The notes below the pieces were generated by a model. That model had not been told where the DNA came from and searched no databases. It was given only the letters and a program-made list of their open reading frames with translations. Positions 50,467-58,892 of a stretch of DNA of 64,000 nucleotides are shown piece by piece. This DNA is from an uncultured Victivallis sp. GTDB lineage: Bacteria; Verrucomicrobiota; Lentisphaeria; Victivallales; Victivallaceae. How positions within the stretch are numbered: position 1 is the stretch's first letter; each line of letters starts with the position of its first letter. The stretch covers positions 1 to 64,000 of the forward strand of contig CALXNS010000034.1 of assembly GCA_944389815.1 (NCBI GenBank). The letters run 5' to 3'. The position numbers and the translations under genes are program-made.

Positions 50467-51021
50467 ATGAAAAAGATTCTTTTCCTGAGTGGAAGTCCGC
50501 GTTCCGGAAGCAACAGCCGCGCGGCATTGGAAAGCATTGCGGACGGCGTCAGGGAGAATTTGTCGCAATGTTGTGAAGTGGAATTCATCGATGTGCCGAA
50601 GTTGAAGTTGTCCGGCTGCGTCGCCTGCGACGGCTGCAAGAAAAACGGCGGTCGCTGCGTCCGCCCCGATGAGAGCGCCGCGTTGATGGAAAAAGTCGCA
50701 ACCGCGGATGTCCTGATCCTCGGCATGCCGGTTTACTGGTGGGGAATTTCCTCCCAGTTGAAAATGGCGATCGATAAATTCTACAGCAAAGACGAAGCCT
50801 TTCACACGATGAAAAAACAAGTCGGCGTAGTCGCGGTCGGCGCGGCGGAAACGACCGACCGGCAGTATGAATTGATCCGCGGTCAATTCGAATGCATCAC
50901 CGAATTCCTCGGATGGGAGTTGATTTTCTGCGAATCCGCCTCCGCCTGGCAGCGCGGCGAACTTGCCGCCGACGCCACACGCATGGCATCCTTCAAGGAA
51001 CTCTGGAAAAAGATCAAATGA
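50467..51021 (+). CDS. NADPH-dependent FMN reductase / flavodoxin-like protein
   Basis: A 184-residue flavodoxin-fold protein. The FMN phosphate loop appears at once as LFLSGSPRSGSNSRAALESI. A Cys cluster follows near residue 55 (LSGCVACDGCKKNGGRC), as in iron-sulphur flavoproteins and FMN reductases of this type. MPVYWWGISSQLKMAIDKFY is the characteristic flavin-contact segment. These enzymes reduce quinones, flavins or other acceptors with NAD(P)H. I start at ATG 50467, with GGGAGGAG upstream. The stop overlaps the start of the AGE-type epimerase as ATGA, so the two are coupled. Physiological acceptor unknown. Confidence 0.88.
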   Translation: MKKILFLSGSPRSGSNSRAALESIADGVRENLSQCCEVEFIDVPKLKLSGCVACDGCKKNGGRCVRPDESAALMEKVATADVLILGMPVYWWGISSQLKMAIDKFYSKDEAFHTMKKQVGVVAVGAAETTDRQYELIRGQFECITEFLGWELIFCESASAWQRGELAADATRMASFKELWKKIK

Positions 51022-52220
51022 ACAGCAGCGTGTCCGCGCTCGCAACGGCGGTGAGGCGAAAAGCCGAAACCGAACTTTTTGAAGTCATATTGCCCTTCTG
51101 GACCGGTCGCGCCGTCGACTGGCACCATGGCGGCTGGTTCGGCCGGATTGACGGGGACAACCGCCCGATTCCGGAAGCGCCGCGCGGAGCGATCTTAAAT
51201 GCGCGGATTCTCTGGAGTTTTTCCGCCGCGGCGAGGATCACCGGCGATGCGGCGTTGCGGGCCTTCGCCGACCGGGCGTGGGAATATTTCCGCAATTGTT
51301 TCATCGACCATGAATTCGGCGGCGTCTACTGGAATGTGAATTGCGACGGTTCCGTCCGGGGCGATTTCAAGCACGTCTATTCCAACGGTTTCGCGCTGTA
51401 CGGGATAAGTGAATATTACCGTCTGACAGGAAAACCGGAGGCGCTGCGGGAGGCGGAAAAAATCTTTCATTGTCTGGAAGAGAAGGCATTCCGCCCGGGA
51501 AACGGTTCCTATGCCGAAAGTTTCCGGCGTGACTGGGCGGAGGAAGTTCCGCTGCCACATCCGCAGCCGCCGTCATCGATGAACACCGCGCTGCACATTC
51601 TGGAACCTTATGCCAATTTCCATCGCGCGGCGCCGTCGGAAGAAAACGGCCTGGCACTGCGTAAATTGCTCCGAATGTTTCTCGATCGAATTTACGATCC
51701 GTCCAGCGGTCATTTCCACACCGTCTTCGATCTGGAGTGGCACAGCTTGCGGCGCGAATACTCCTATGGACACGAAATCGAAGGCTCGTGGCTGCTTACG
51801 GAAGCTGCCGAAATTTTGAATGATCCGACCATCCTCAAGGAGGTTTCCGCCATTCTGCCGCGGTTGACGACGGCGGCGCTGGAAGGATTGCGACCGGATG
51901 GTTCGATGATTTACGAATTCCGACCGGAGAACGGTCGAATCCTGGAACATCGCTCCTGGTGGGTTCAAGCCGAACTCGTGGTCGGCTGCATCAACGCCTG
52001 GAAACACGGACTCGGCGAAGAATATCTCAGAAAAGCCGATGCCGCGCTCGATTACATTGCAGAATTTGTAAGCGATCGTCGGAACGGCGAATGGTTTCAA
52101 ACAATCAATCCGGACGGTTCCGTCGTCTCAGCCGACGACAAGGCCGGACACTGGAAGTGCCCCTATCACAATTCGCGCATGTGTCTGGAAGTGATCACCC
52201 AACTTGCAGACGCCGGATAA
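51018..52220 (+). CDS. AGE-family sugar 2-epimerase (cellobiose 2-epimerase-like)
   Basis: A 400-residue alpha/alpha barrel enzyme of the N-acylglucosamine 2-epimerase family. Typical segments are RAVDWHHGGWFGRIDGDNRP, KHVYSNGFALYGISEYYRLT, PPSSMNTALHILEPYANFHR and RREYSYGHEIEGSWLLTEAA, ending with WKCPYHNSRMCLEVI, which contains a His expected in the active site. The length and the HHGGW and SYGHEIE motifs fit cellobiose 2-epimerases, which convert beta-1,4-linked glucose or mannose disaccharides, better than GlcNAc 2-epimerases. The start overlaps the FMN reductase stop by ATGA. It fits the glycan-use theme; the true substrate is unverified. Confidence 0.87.
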   Translation: MNSSVSALATAVRRKAETELFEVILPFWTGRAVDWHHGGWFGRIDGDNRPIPEAPRGAILNARILWSFSAAARITGDAALRAFADRAWEYFRNCFIDHEFGGVYWNVNCDGSVRGDFKHVYSNGFALYGISEYYRLTGKPEALREAEKIFHCLEEKAFRPGNGSYAESFRRDWAEEVPLPHPQPPSSMNTALHILEPYANFHRAAPSEENGLALRKLLRMFLDRIYDPSSGHFHTVFDLEWHSLRREYSYGHEIEGSWLLTEAAEILNDPTILKEVSAILPRLTTAALEGLRPDGSMIYEFRPENGRILEHRSWWVQAELVVGCINAWKHGLGEEYLRKADAALDYIAEFVSDRRNGEWFQTINPDGSVVSADDKAGHWKCPYHNSRMCLEVITQLADAG

Positions 52221-52269
52221 CCGCCTCCAGAACCCCAACCCCCATTCGGCAAACGGCTCATCCGTTGCG

Positions 52270-53658
52270 TCAGAGCAGCCCTGCCGCCAGCGCGGCCAGT
52301 TCGCTGCGTTCGCTGCGCGCAAGCGTCACATGCCCGAAAACCGGCTGGCCTTTCAAGCGCTCAACCGTGTAACTCAAACCATTGCTCGATGCATCCAGAT
52401 AAGGATTGTCGATCTGGTGCGGATCGCCGGTCAGAACCATTTTGGTGTCCTCGCCGCAGCGGCTGACGATCGTCTTGATCTCATGCGGGGTCAGGTTCTG
52501 CGCCTCGTCCACGATCACGAACTGACGCGGAATGCTGCGGCCTCGAATGTAAGTCAGCGCTTCAAGTTCAAGTCTGTGATTGCGCATGAGCATCTCCTTC
52601 GTGAGGCGTCCGGAATGATTTTTCTTGCCGCCCGGTTCCTCTTCGGCTCCCAGCAGATAATCCAGATTATCGAAAATCGGCTGCATCCAGCTGTTCAATT
52701 TCGCATCCTTGTCGCCGGGCAGATAACCGATGTCGTTCCCGAGCGGAATGATCGGACGCGATACGAGTATGCGCTCGTATAAATTCTCATTCTGCGTAAG
52801 CTGCAATGCCGCCGCCAGCGCCAGCAGCGTTTTTCCCGTTCCGGCCCCGCCGACCAGCGTCACCAGCCGGATCGTCGGATCGAGCAGCAGGTCCAGCGCC
52901 ATGCGCTGCTCCTTGTTGCGCGGCGTGACGTTCCAGACCCGGTCGGTTCGTCCGTCGAGCAGATGAATCACACCGTCGGCGTGCAACCGGGCGAGCGCAC
53001 TCTGCCGGGATCCGTCCTTGCCGCCGGCGGAAAACACCGCGAATTCATTCACCAGCAACCCCGGCTTCGGCAGCGTCAGTTTTCGTTCCCGATAGAGCGT
53101 TTCGATCTTGTCGGCACTGAGATCGCGCACGGCAAATCCGGTATACAACGTTGACGTATCCACCTTGCCGCGTTCGAAATCCATCACCCGCAACCCCATC
53201 GCATCCGCTTTGAGCCGCAAATTGATGTCTTTGCTGATGAACACCACATGCCGCCCCGCCGCCTGCAGCCCGACCGCAACCTTCAATATCCGGTTGTCAG
53301 GCGACTCCTCGGCCAGGTCATGGCGGAAAATGGCCGCATCCGGTCCATTCAATGTACTTAAATCGAACTCCCCGGTCGAAAGCACATACAATTTTCCAGT
53401 CGCAATCGCGGAGATATGTTTCAGCGGCACCCCATGCCGCAAACACCCCGTTTTCGGCAGTTCGGCCTTCCGCAGCGCGTCGAGATGACGGATTACCTGT
53501 CGCGCGTTCCGGCCAAGTTGATCGGAATTCTTCTTGAATTTATCCAGCTCTTCGACCACCGCCATCGGGATAATCACGTCGTTGTCGCTGAAGGATTCCA
53601 GACTCTGTGCGCTGTGCAGCAGCACGTTGGTGTCCAGAACAAATGCCTTGACCGTCAT
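52270..53658 (-). CDS. phoH: PIN-domain PhoH-family ATPase
   Basis: A 462-residue PhoH2-type protein. The N-terminal ~140 residues form a PIN ribonuclease domain (KAFVLDTNVLLHSAQSLESF, VIIPMAVVEELDKFK) with the acidic residues of the active site. The C-terminal half is the PhoH ATPase/helicase domain: Walker A VGGAGTGKTLLALAAAL with Lys276, and Walker B QFVIVDEAQNLTPHEIKTIV followed by MVLTGDPHQIDNPYLDASSN. PhoH2 proteins unwind and cleave RNA in mycobacteria. I start at ATG 53658, preceded by GAGGAGG. It lies downstream of a lipoprotein and purD on the same strand and may share their transcript, although the 110-bp gap allows its own promoter. Confidence 0.92.
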   Translation of the reverse strand: MTVKAFVLDTNVLLHSAQSLESFSDNDVIIPMAVVEELDKFKKNSDQLGRNARQVIRHLDALRKAELPKTGCLRHGVPLKHISAIATGKLYVLSTGEFDLSTLNGPDAAIFRHDLAEESPDNRILKVAVGLQAAGRHVVFISKDINLRLKADAMGLRVMDFERGKVDTSTLYTGFAVRDLSADKIETLYRERKLTLPKPGLLVNEFAVFSAGGKDGSRQSALARLHADGVIHLLDGRTDRVWNVTPRNKEQRMALDLLLDPTIRLVTLVGGAGTGKTLLALAAALQLTQNENLYERILVSRPIIPLGNDIGYLPGDKDAKLNSWMQPIFDNLDYLLGAEEEPGGKKNHSGRLTKEMLMRNHRLELEALTYIRGRSIPRQFVIVDEAQNLTPHEIKTIVSRCGEDTKMVLTGDPHQIDNPYLDASSNGLSYTVERLKGQPVFGHVTLARSERSELAALAAGLL

Positions 53659-53768
53659 GGTTCGCCTCCTCTCTTCTCTCCCCGGAATCAATCAAAACCG
53701 GTAAAAACTCATACGCCACCAGCGCGGCGTCTTAATCGCATACGAATACGAAGCATGCTGCGGCAATT

Positions 53769-54212
53769 TTACGGTTCGAGATCGTATTCAATCTGCGCCT
53801 TTTTCGCCGCCTGTGCTTTCGTCCGCACGCCGATGCCGGAGCCCTGAATGACCTCCTTGGTGATAAACGGGAAAACCGAGTGTTCGGAAGTGGTCACCTG
53901 CACATCGATCATCCGCGCCGCACCGCGTTTCTTCGCCTCACGCGTCAGCAGATTGACCACGTTTTCCGGCGTCAGAGTATTCATGAAGATCGCCATCTCG
54001 CCGTCTCCCATGGCGCTGCCTACGAAAATCGGCAGTCCGAGGAAAAAATATCCGGGAATTTCCACATGCGTGAGACAGACGGCCTTCTCATTGACGGTTC
54101 CCATGCCGATCGCGTTGAATTTCTGCGTCGAAGACACCGACGTGCAGCCGCTGAACAGTCCGCCGCACACAAGCGCCGCAGCTCCAATCAACGAAATGGT
54201 TTTCCGTTTCAT
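53769..54212 (-). CDS. Small lipoprotein of unknown function
   Basis: A 147-residue lipoprotein with a signal peptide ending in the lipobox LFSGC, then TSVSS. The mature domain has an alternating beta/alpha pattern, with VKNLLTREAKKRGA-like sequence (VVNLLTREAKKRGAARMIDV) and VTTSEHSVFPFITKEVIQGS. I do not know a named family; the pattern of a helix rich in Lys and Arg followed by a strand recalls small envelope lipoproteins that oligomerise. AAAGGAGAT precedes the start at 54212. It is 30 bp downstream of purD and upstream of phoH on the same strand. Confidence 0.85.
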   Translation of the reverse strand: MKRKTISLIGAAALVCGGLFSGCTSVSSTQKFNAIGMGTVNEKAVCLTHVEIPGYFFLGLPIFVGSAMGDGEMAIFMNTLTPENVVNLLTREAKKRGAARMIDVQVTTSEHSVFPFITKEVIQGSGIGVRTKAQAAKKAQIEYDLEP

Positions 54213-54242
54213 TTTGAAATCTCCTTTCATCGCGTTTCGAAT

Positions 54243-55529
54243 TCATTTCAAATGTTTCAGAGCCTTCGCTCCAATATCATGCCGGAAGAAACTTCCCTCA
54301 AATGAAATTTTTTCCACCCCCGCGTATGCGTTCGCAATCGCTTCGGCAATCGAGGCGCCGCGGGCCGAAACCCCGAGCACCCGTCCGCCCGCGCTGACGA
54401 TTTTCCCGTTCTTCCGCGCGGTGCCGGCGTGAAACACCACCGCCCCGGTGGCGGCGGCATCCTCAAGTCCGGAAATTTCGAACCCTTTCGCGTAGCTTCC
54501 GGGATATCCTCCGGAGGCGATCACCACCGAAACGGCCGCATCCTTCGACCAGACAAGCTCCGCTTCGCTCAGGCGACCATCGGCCACCTTGGCGAGCACA
54601 TCGAGCCAGTTCCCTTCAAAACGCCGCATCACCGGCTGGATTTCCGGATCCCCGAAGCGGACGTTGAATTCCAACACCTTCGGCGCGCCGTCGCCGGTCA
54701 CCATGATTCCAACGAAAATCACCCCGCGAAAATCAAGTTTTTCCGCCTGGATACCATGCAGGAACGGCTGAAGAATCTCCTCATTGATCCGTTTCATCAC
54801 CTCATCGGTCACCACCGGCGCCGGAGAATACGCTCCCATGCCGCCGGTATTCGGTCCCTTGTCGTCGTCGAAAACGCGCTTGTGATCCTGTGACGACACC
54901 AATGGAACAATCGTCTTTCCGTCGGTCAGCGCCAGAATCGACGCCTCCTCGCCGAAGAGACACTCCTCGACCAGAACCCGCGCTCCGGCCGCACCGAACG
55001 CCCCCTCGAAACATTCCGCAAGAAACGCCAAAGCGTCGGCTTCCTTCTCCGCCACCAGCACGCCCTTGCCTGCCGCGAGCCCGTCGGCCTTGATGACGAC
55101 GGCCGGTGCGCCGGAAGCGAATTCGCCTTTCACATATTCCGCTGCCGTAGCCGCATCGGTGAAGGTTGCCGCCCGCGCCGTCGGAATTTTGTATTTCAGC
55201 ATGAAGTTTTTCGCGAAATCCTTGCTGCCTTCGAGCCGCGCCGCCGCTCCGGACGGCCCGAACACCGCCACACCACGACTCCGCAGCACATCGGCGACGC
55301 CCGCGCACAACGGCGCCTCCGGGCCGATCACCGCCAGATCCACATGGTTGGCGACGGCGAAGTCGGCCAGTTTTTCCAGTTCATCAACGTCGATATTGAC
55401 GCATTCGGCATCTGCGGCGATTCCGGCATTGCCGGGAGCGCACCAGATATGTCCGATACCGGGACTGCGTTTCAACTGCCAGACCAGCGCGTGTTCGCGC
55501 CCCCCGGAACCGACCACCAGAACATTCAT
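54243..55529 (-). CDS. purD: Phosphoribosylamine-glycine ligase
   Basis: A 428-residue ATP-grasp enzyme for the second step of purine synthesis, joining glycine to phosphoribosylamine. The start NVLVVGSGGREHALVWQLKR is diagnostic, followed by HVDLAVIGPEAPLCAGVADV, the ATP-grasp lysine region VIKADGLAAGKGVLVAEKEA and DDKGPNTGGMGAYSPAPVVT, then LEFNVRFGDPEIQPVMRRFE with the metal-binding Glu/Asn. The start ATG at 55529 follows AGGAGA. It is divergent from the release-factor-like gene, with a 19-bp palindrome in the gap, and leads a probable unit with the small lipoprotein and phoH. Length and motifs are complete. Confidence 0.97.
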   Translation of the reverse strand: MNVLVVGSGGREHALVWQLKRSPGIGHIWCAPGNAGIAADAECVNIDVDELEKLADFAVANHVDLAVIGPEAPLCAGVADVLRSRGVAVFGPSGAAARLEGSKDFAKNFMLKYKIPTARAATFTDAATAAEYVKGEFASGAPAVVIKADGLAAGKGVLVAEKEADALAFLAECFEGAFGAAGARVLVEECLFGEEASILALTDGKTIVPLVSSQDHKRVFDDDKGPNTGGMGAYSPAPVVTDEVMKRINEEILQPFLHGIQAEKLDFRGVIFVGIMVTGDGAPKVLEFNVRFGDPEIQPVMRRFEGNWLDVLAKVADGRLSEAELVWSKDAAVSVVIASGGYPGSYAKGFEISGLEDAAATGAVVFHAGTARKNGKIVSAGGRVLGVSARGASIAEAIANAYAGVEKISFEGSFFRHDIGAKALKHLK

Positions 55530-55555
55530 CGTAAAGAAATCTCCTGCATTCAAAT

Positions 55556-55591
55556 TTGCATTTCCTTTGTCAAGCTATTATAATAATAGCT
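55556..55591 (+). promoter_or_regulatory. Promoter with 19-bp palindrome between purD and the release-factor-like gene
   Basis: TTGCAT (55556-55561), 17-bp spacer and TATAAT (55579-55584) read toward 55621. AGCTATTAT, one central base, and its exact inverse (55573-55591) cover the -10 and start region. The dyad also lies upstream of purD, so a regulator bound there could affect both genes. Confidence 0.65.
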
Positions 55592-55620
55592 CAAAACTTC
55601 AAAAAAGAAAGCCGCCACCC

Positions 55621-56106
55621 ATGGAAAATCGGGATGAATTTTTGCTCATGGACGATGAAACGCTCTCCCGGCACTGTGAACTGGAGTTTTTCAAGGGTAC
55701 CGGTAACGGCGGCCAGAAGCGCAACAAAACCTCCAGCTCCGTCCGTGTGAGATTGATCGATTTTCCCCTCTTATGCGCCGAAGACTGCACCGAACGCAGT
55801 CAGCACCGGAACCGCGCGAACGCATTGCGCAAACTCCGGCTGCGCATCGCCTATGCCGAACGCGCCGTTCCCGCCCTCCCCCCGGAACGGAACGAATGCG
55901 CCGTCGATCACGATGATTATCCGCTCTGGCTCGCACATCTGCTGGATCTCTGCGAAGAATCCAACTGGGAAATCAAACCCGCCGCGGAAAAACTCGGACG
56001 GACTCCGACCGCATTTTTGAAACTCCTCGCACGAGACCCCGAACTCTGGCAATTTTTCAACCGGAAACGCGCCGCTCTGGGAAAAAATGCGCTGCGCCAT
56101 CCCTGA
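55621..56106 (+). CDS. Stand-alone release-factor-like peptidyl hydrolase
   Basis: A 161-residue protein whose first ~80 residues match the catalytic domain of class I release factors. The GGQ motif appears as GTGNGGQKRNKTSSSVRVRL, where the Gln normally coordinates hydrolysis of peptidyl-tRNA, and the following segment with CTERSQHRNRANALRKLRL fits the RF-1 domain. The codon-recognition domain is missing, as in ArfB/YaeJ or PrfH-like rescue factors. The C-terminal ~75 residues form a helical extension of unknown role rather than the short basic ArfB tail. It is divergent from purD. Likely a ribosome-rescue or RNA-repair-linked factor, but which one is not decided. Confidence 0.85.
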   Translation: MENRDEFLLMDDETLSRHCELEFFKGTGNGGQKRNKTSSSVRVRLIDFPLLCAEDCTERSQHRNRANALRKLRLRIAYAERAVPALPPERNECAVDHDDYPLWLAHLLDLCEESNWEIKPAAEKLGRTPTAFLKLLARDPELWQFFNRKRAALGKNALRHP

Positions 56107-56132
56107 CTCGGTATTTTTATATCGAAAGAGAT

Positions 56133-56161
56133 TTGCATTTTAAGCGAATTCATGGTATATT
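56133..56161 (+). promoter_or_regulatory. Promoter of serC
   Basis: TTGCAT at 56133-56138, 17-bp spacer, TATATT at 56156-56161, 43 bp upstream of the serC start. Confidence 0.65.
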
Positions 56162-56204
56162 GGAAGATATTCACAAGGAACCCATCAACACAGGAGAGTC
56201 AATC

Positions 56205-57287
56205 ATGGCCATCTATAATTTTGCCGCCGGGCCGGCGATGCTGCCCAAAGCGGTGATGGAACGCGCTCAAGCCGAATTCACCAACTATCAGAATTGCGGG
56301 AGCGGAATCATGGAGCTCTCCCACCGCGGCAAGCTCTTCCAGCCGGTCATCGACCGCGCGGAAGCCAACGTGCGGGAACTCCTGAACATTTCCGATGATT
56401 ATGCAGTGCTTTTCATCCAGGGCGGCGCGAGTCTGCAGTTCGCGATGCTCGCGATGAATCTGCTCAACGGCGGCGTCGCCGATTACGTCGACACCGGAGT
56501 CTGGAGCGCCAAGGCTGCCAAGGAGGCGGCGATGTTCGGCACCGTCAATCTGGTTGCCTCCAGCAAGGCGACCAAATACGATCACATCCCCGCTCAGAGC
56601 GAATGGAAGCGTTCCGAAAACGCGGCTTATCTGCATATTACCAGCAACAACACCGTGGCCGGCACCCAGTATCAGGTGCTGCCGAAGCCGACGGCGGGAG
56701 TGCCGATGATCGCGGACATGTCCAGCGACATCATGTCGCGCGTCTTCGACATCAATGATTTCGGCATGATTTACGCCGGAGCGCAGAAGAATCTCGGCCC
56801 CAGCGGCGTCGCGTTGGTCGTCATCCGCAAGGATCTCGCCGCACGCACCGATGAGAGCAAAGTGCCGACCATGCTGCGTTACAGCACCTACATCGACAAC
56901 GGTTCGATGTTCAACACGCCGCCGACGTTCGCCATCTACATGCTTGCGTTGATCACCGACTGGCTCAAGGGGATCGGCGGTGTTGCCGCGATTGAGAAGA
57001 TCAACAATGAAAAGGCGGCCATCCTTTACGATTTCCTCGACAATTCGACCTTCTTCAAGAGCCCGGTCGCAAAAGCCGACCGTTCGAGAATGAACGTCGT
57101 CTTCCGCACGCCGAGTGACGAACTTGACGCCGCATTCGTCAAGGAAGCAAAAGAGAACGGGCTCACCGATCTCAAGGGACACCGGCTGGTCGGCGGATGC
57201 CGCGCCAGCATCTACAATGCGATGCCGATCGAAGGAGTCAAGGCGCTGGTTGAATTCATGAAGAAATTCGAACTGGCGAACAAGTAA
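56205..57287 (+). CDS. serC: Phosphoserine aminotransferase
   Basis: A 360-residue PLP enzyme that converts 3-phosphohydroxypyruvate to phosphoserine, and may also act in pyridoxal synthesis. The start YNFAAGPAMLPKAVMERAQ, then GSGIMELSHRGKLFQPVIDR and FIQGGASLQFAMLAMNLL are typical. The PLP lysine is Lys195 in IYAGAQKNLGPSGVALVVI. The end with LKGHRLVGGCRASIYNAMPI is the conserved phosphate-binding region. The start at 56205 follows a CAGGAGAG site; the longer frame to 56133 is not translated. It has its own promoter and terminator, so it is a single-gene transcript. Confidence 0.97.
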   Translation: MAIYNFAAGPAMLPKAVMERAQAEFTNYQNCGSGIMELSHRGKLFQPVIDRAEANVRELLNISDDYAVLFIQGGASLQFAMLAMNLLNGGVADYVDTGVWSAKAAKEAAMFGTVNLVASSKATKYDHIPAQSEWKRSENAAYLHITSNNTVAGTQYQVLPKPTAGVPMIADMSSDIMSRVFDINDFGMIYAGAQKNLGPSGVALVVIRKDLAARTDESKVPTMLRYSTYIDNGSMFNTPPTFAIYMLALITDWLKGIGGVAAIEKINNEKAAILYDFLDNSTFFKSPVAKADRSRMNVVFRTPSDELDAAFVKEAKENGLTDLKGHRLVGGCRASIYNAMPIEGVKALVEFMKKFELANK

Positions 57288-57307
57288 TTGTTCCGGATCG
57301 TCTTCCG

Positions 57308-57347
57308 CGGGAACCGGAGTTGCAGAGCTTCGGTTCCCGTTTTTTAT
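57308..57347 (+). terminator. Intrinsic terminator of serC
   Basis: Arms 57308-57319 and 57328-57339 pair at 11 of 12 positions around an 8-base loop, followed by TTTTTTATT. Confidence 0.88.
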
Positions 57348-57394
57348 TGTCCGAAAACAATGCCGGCGGATGGATGAACCATCCCCGAAAGGAA

Positions 57395-57423
57395 TTGACA
57401 TTTCCCCGGACTGAAGATATATT
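57395..57423 (+). promoter_or_regulatory. Promoter of ugd
   Basis: TTGACA at 57395-57400, 17-bp spacer, TATATT at 57418-57423, 46 bp before the start at 57470. Confidence 0.75.
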
Positions 57424-57469
57424 AACGCGGGAAACGATCGAAGAAGATATCTCTTGAGGAGAAATGCAC

Positions 57470-58849
57470 ATGAAAAAGATTCTCTGTATCGGCGCTGGTT
57501 ACGTCGGCGGCCCGACCATGGCGGTCATCGCGGATCGTTGTCCGGAATACCGGATCACCGTCGTCGACATCAATGAAAAGCGCATCGCCGCCTGGAATTC
57601 CGACCATCTGCCCATTTACGAACCCGGTCTCGAAGCGGTCGTCAAGCGATGCCGCAACCGCAATCTCTTTTATTCCAATGACATTCCCGGCTCGATCCGC
57701 GAAGCGGACATCATTTTCGTAAGCGTCAACACTCCGACCAAAACCTTCGGCGCCGGCGCCGGAAAAGCAGCCGACCTCCAGTATCTCGAAAAAACCGCCC
57801 GCAGCATCGTCGAATATGCCGAGAACGACAAAATCGTCGTCGAAAAAAGCACGTTGCCGGTACGTACCGCGCAGGCCATCAGCCGAATTCTTCACTCCAA
57901 CACCAAGAATCTTAAATTCCAGATCATCTCCAACCCGGAATTCCTCGCCGAAGGCACCGCCATCGCCGACCTGGAAAATCCCGACCGCGTGCTCATCGGC
58001 GGCATGGAAACTCCGGAAGGGAAAAAGGCCATCGCTGAAGTCGCCGCCATTTACGAACACTGGGTTCCGCGCGAACGGATCATCACCACCAATTTGTGGA
58101 GCAGCGAGTTGACCAAGCTGGTCTCCAACGCCCTGCTGGCACAGCGCGTCTCCTCGGTCAACAGCATCTCGGCTCTCTGCGAAAAAACCGGCGCGAACAT
58201 CTCCGAAGTGACCGCTGCCGCCGGGCGCGACAGCCGCATCGGTCCGAAATTCCTCACCGCGAGCATCGGGTTCGGCGGATCCTGTTTCAAGAAGGACATT
58301 CTCAATTTAGTCTATCTCTGCGGTTATTACGGACTCCAGGAGGTCGCCGACTACTGGGAACAGGTCGTAAAGATGAATGATTTCCAGGCGCGCCGGTTCG
58401 TCGCCAACATGCTGGCCGCCATGTTCAACACCGTCGCGGACAAAAAAATCGCCATTCTCGGGTTCGCATTCAAGGCCGATACCGGCGACACCCGCGAATC
58501 CCCCGCGATCGCGGTCTGCCGGCAACTGCTCGACGAACACGCAAAACTGGCCATTCACGACCCGAAGGCGCTCGACAACGCCAGAACCGATCTCGAAGAC
58601 GCTCGCGGAATCATCGATTTCTGTGAAGACCCGTATGACGCAGTCAAAAACGCTCACGCAATCGCATTGATGACCGACTGGAGTTGTTTCCGACGTCTGG
58701 ATTTCCGCAGGATCTTCGATCTGATGGAGAAGCCGGCATTCCTTTTCGACGGGCGCAATCTGCTCGACCATGAAGCTCTTTACCGGATCGGGTTCAACGT
58801 CTACCCGATCGGCCGCAAGGCGCTGACCCATTTCCCGGCCGCCAATTGA
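57470..58849 (+). CDS. ugd: UDP-glucose 6-dehydrogenase
   Basis: A 459-residue NAD-dependent enzyme that oxidises UDP-glucose to UDP-glucuronate for surface polysaccharides. The Rossmann motif is [19 protein letters not shown], followed by [11 protein letters not shown] and [11 protein letters not shown]. The catalytic Cys272 sits in [20 protein letters not shown], and the C-terminal NAD/UDP domain has [20 protein letters not shown]. The overall length and the [11 protein letters not shown] insertion resemble animal-type UGDH more than the shorter E. coli form. The start ATG at 57470 has GAGGAG 8 bases upstream; an in-frame ATG at 57464 is too close to that site. It is a single gene with a consensus promoter. 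Confidence 0.96.
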   Translation: MKKILCIGAGYVGGPTMAVIADRCPEYRITVVDINEKRIAAWNSDHLPIYEPGLEAVVKRCRNRNLFYSNDIPGSIREADIIFVSVNTPTKTFGAGAGKAADLQYLEKTARSIVEYAENDKIVVEKSTLPVRTAQAISRILHSNTKNLKFQIISNPEFLAEGTAIADLENPDRVLIGGMETPEGKKAIAEVAAIYEHWVPRERIITTNLWSSELTKLVSNALLAQRVSSVNSISALCEKTGANISEVTAAAGRDSRIGPKFLTASIGFGGSCFKKDILNLVYLCGYYGLQEVADYWEQVVKMNDFQARRFVANMLAAMFNTVADKKIAILGFAFKADTGDTRESPAIAVCRQLLDEHAKLAIHDPKALDNARTDLEDARGIIDFCEDPYDAVKNAHAIALMTDWSCFRRLDFRRIFDLMEKPAFLFDGRNLLDHEALYRIGFNVYPIGRKALTHFPAAN

Positions 58850-58853
58850 ACGG

Positions 58854-58887
58854 TTCCGTCGCCGCAACTGAAACTGCGGCGGCGGAA
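58854..58887. terminator. Hairpin between convergent ugd and MFS genes
   Basis: Arms 58854-58866 and 58875-58887 pair at 12 of 13 positions around an 8-base loop, between two convergent stops. No T tract follows, so termination is uncertain. Confidence 0.45.
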
Positions 58888-58892
58888 TCCCC

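Noticed and set aside
55607-55622. GCCGCCACCCATGG, a near-perfect eukaryotic Kozak sequence at the release-factor-like start
   Set aside because: All surrounding genes are bacterial with ribosome sites and operons, so the match to the eukaryotic context is chance.
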